Source: Blautia sp. (GTDB lineage: Bacteria > Bacillota > Clostridia > Lachnospirales > Lachnospiraceae). Taken from it: 5,478 bases of DNA. Positions 4,637-5,478 of this stretch are shown here, piece after piece. The stretch's first letter is position 1. Every line of letters begins with the position of its first letter. The stretch covers positions 1 to 5,478 of the forward strand of contig JAFWDX010000194.1 in the NCBI GenBank assembly GCA_017515945.1, given 5' to 3'. Below the pieces are notes generated by a model, which saw only the letters and a program-made list of their open reading frames with translations, ran no database searches and was not told the DNA's origin. The position numbers were made by a program, and so were the translations under genes.

Positions 4637-5416
4637 ATGATCATAGATACCCATGCACATTACGATGACGGGGCATTTGATGAGGACAGGAGCAGTCTCC
4701 TGTCCTCTATGAATGCGCACGGCATTGAAAAAATAGTAAACGTTTGTGCGGACATGGAGAGTCTGAACAGACTTGGCCCGTTGATGGAGGCATATCCCTT
4801 TGTTTACGGGGCGGCGGGGATCCATCCGGATGATGCACCGCTGGTAAACGAAGCGGTGCTGGATAAGATCCGAGGCATGGCCGCTCTGTCAAAGGTCGTG
4901 GCCATAGGAGAGATCGGACTTGATTATTACTGGCATAAGGAGCCTGAGGAGCATGCGCGGCAGCAGGTGGTTTTCCGCGCGCAGATGGATCTGGCCCGGG
5001 ACGTAAAGCTCCCGTTTATCATTCACAGCCGTGAAGCGGCCGCAGACACATTGCAGATCGTCCGCGAATATATGGCAGGAGGCGGAATGGCCGGCGGCAT
5101 TCTGCACTGCTTTTCCTACAGCTGGGAGATGGCGCGGCAGTATCTGGACATGGGGCTGTACCTCGGCATTGGCGGTGTGGTGACGTACAAAAATGCCAGA
5201 AAGCTGGTCGAGGTGGTTGAAAAAGCTCCTCTGTCCGGCCTTTTGCTCGAGACGGACTGTCCGTATCTGCCTCCGGTGCCGCACAGGGGCGAGCGCAATT
5301 CTTCCCTGTACCTGCCCCTGGTGGCCAGAAGAATCGCCGAGATCAAAGGTATCACGGCAGAGGAAGTGATCCGGGTGACCCGGGAGAATGCGGTGAAACT
5401 GCTGAAGCTTTCGTAA
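4637..5416 (+). CDS. tatD: TatD-family metal-dependent deoxyribonuclease
   Basis: 259 residues from the ATG at 4637, close to the family's usual length of about 255-265. A TIM-barrel amidohydrolase-fold metalloenzyme; conserved metal ligands are visible: H6 and H8 (DTHAHYDD), E92 (GEIGLDYY), H130 (IHSREA), H157 (HCFSYS) and D207 (ETDCPYLPP), followed by PHRGERN. TatD proteins act as 3'-5' exonucleases or DNases in the cytoplasm, linked to DNA repair and DNA breakdown, and do not take part in Tat protein export despite the name. Start choice: the ATG opens the canonical family N-terminus; AGGAG (4620-4624) lies 12 bases ahead, which is rather long. A TTG at 4616 is in frame but has no ribosome binding site and would add seven residues atypical of the family. 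The pairing metG-tatD is common in Firmicutes and supports co-transcription. Confidence 0.94.
   Translation: MIIDTHAHYDDGAFDEDRSSLLSSMNAHGIEKIVNVCADMESLNRLGPLMEAYPFVYGAAGIHPDDAPLVNEAVLDKIRGMAALSKVVAIGEIGLDYYWHKEPEEHARQQVVFRAQMDLARDVKLPFIIHSREAAADTLQIVREYMAGGGMAGGILHCFSYSWEMARQYLDMGLYLGIGGVVTYKNARKLVEVVEKAPLSGLLLETDCPYLPPVPHRGERNSSLYLPLVARRIAEIKGITAEEVIRVTRENAVKLLKLS
4682..4707 (+). repeat. Perfect 11-bp inverted repeat inside tatD
   Basis: Arms 4682-4692 (GAGGACAGGAG) and 4697-4707 are exact reverse complements around CAGT, covering tatD codons from about 16 to 24. The string GAGGACAGG also occurs in the REP-like repeat at 5434-5442. No U-tract follows. It is in frame and encodes the segment ending DRSSLLSS without disturbing the protein. 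Confidence 0.75.
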
Positions 5417-5425
5417 ATCTGTGAA

Positions 5426-5478
5426 TGAGTCAGGAGGACAGGTTCAATGAGTCAGGGGGAGTCAGGGGGACAGGTTCC
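5426..5478 (+). repeat. Tandem cluster of REP-like repeats, cut by the window edge
   Basis: Ten bases after the tatD stop: one full copy TGAGTCAGGAGGACAGGTTC (5426-5445), a truncated copy TGAGTCAGGGGG (5448-5459), and another full copy ending GGGACAGGTTCC at the edge (5459-5478). GTCAGGGGGA is directly duplicated at 5451-5460 and 5461-5470. All copies point the same way. An inverted partner may lie beyond the window, which would make a transcript-end hairpin for the metG-tatD unit. Confidence 0.85.

Noticed and set aside
5426..5478. Start of a CRISPR array at the right edge
   Set aside because: Repeat units are uneven in length, lack regular spacers, and match single copies elsewhere in the window; no cas gene is present.

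Overview
The window looks like a stretch of chromosome from a Gram-positive anaerobe of the Clostridia, most likely Lachnospiraceae-like. This is inferred from strong AGGAGG-type ribosome binding sites, TTGACA/TATAAT-type promoters, a reverse (rubredoxin-first) rubrerythrin next to a PerR repressor, and a methionyl-tRNA synthetase of the Firmicutes type with a C-terminal tRNA-binding domain. No transposase, integrase, CRISPR array, tRNA or rRNA was seen.

Layout, left to right. Positions 1-656 (minus) hold the N-terminal two thirds or so of a CNNM/CBS membrane transporter of the HlyC/CorC family, cut by the window edge. Its inferred leader contains a perfect 31-bp palindrome, a paired copy of a REP-like repeat (core GGGACAGGTTCC flanked by TGAGTCA). 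Related copies lie at 843-863, 2494-2514 and 5426-5478, always between genes.

Positions 896-1198 hold the most interesting object: a compact cassette with two inward-facing promoters of identical design (TTGACA, 17 bp, TAAAAT). The plus-strand promoter leads to a 27-residue peptide gene with an exceptionally strong ribosome binding site. The minus-strand promoter leads to a non-coding RNA of about 105 nt that ends in an intrinsic terminator overlapping the 3' end of the peptide gene. An 11-bp inverted repeat lies just downstream of each promoter. This is the architecture of a type I toxin-antitoxin locus. The peptide was not recognised as a member of a named toxin family.

Positions 1201-2302 (minus) form a peroxide-defence pair, perR then rubrerythrin. 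Each has a PerR/Fur-box-like dyad upstream, which suggests autoregulation of perR and PerR control of rbr. No terminator is visible after rbr before the antisense RNA, so rbr transcripts may run into it. From 2518 onward a plus-strand unit begins with a good promoter, then metG (methionyl-tRNA synthetase) and, 31 nt later, tatD (metal-dependent deoxyribonuclease), probably co-transcribed. The window ends inside a cluster of the REP-like repeat.
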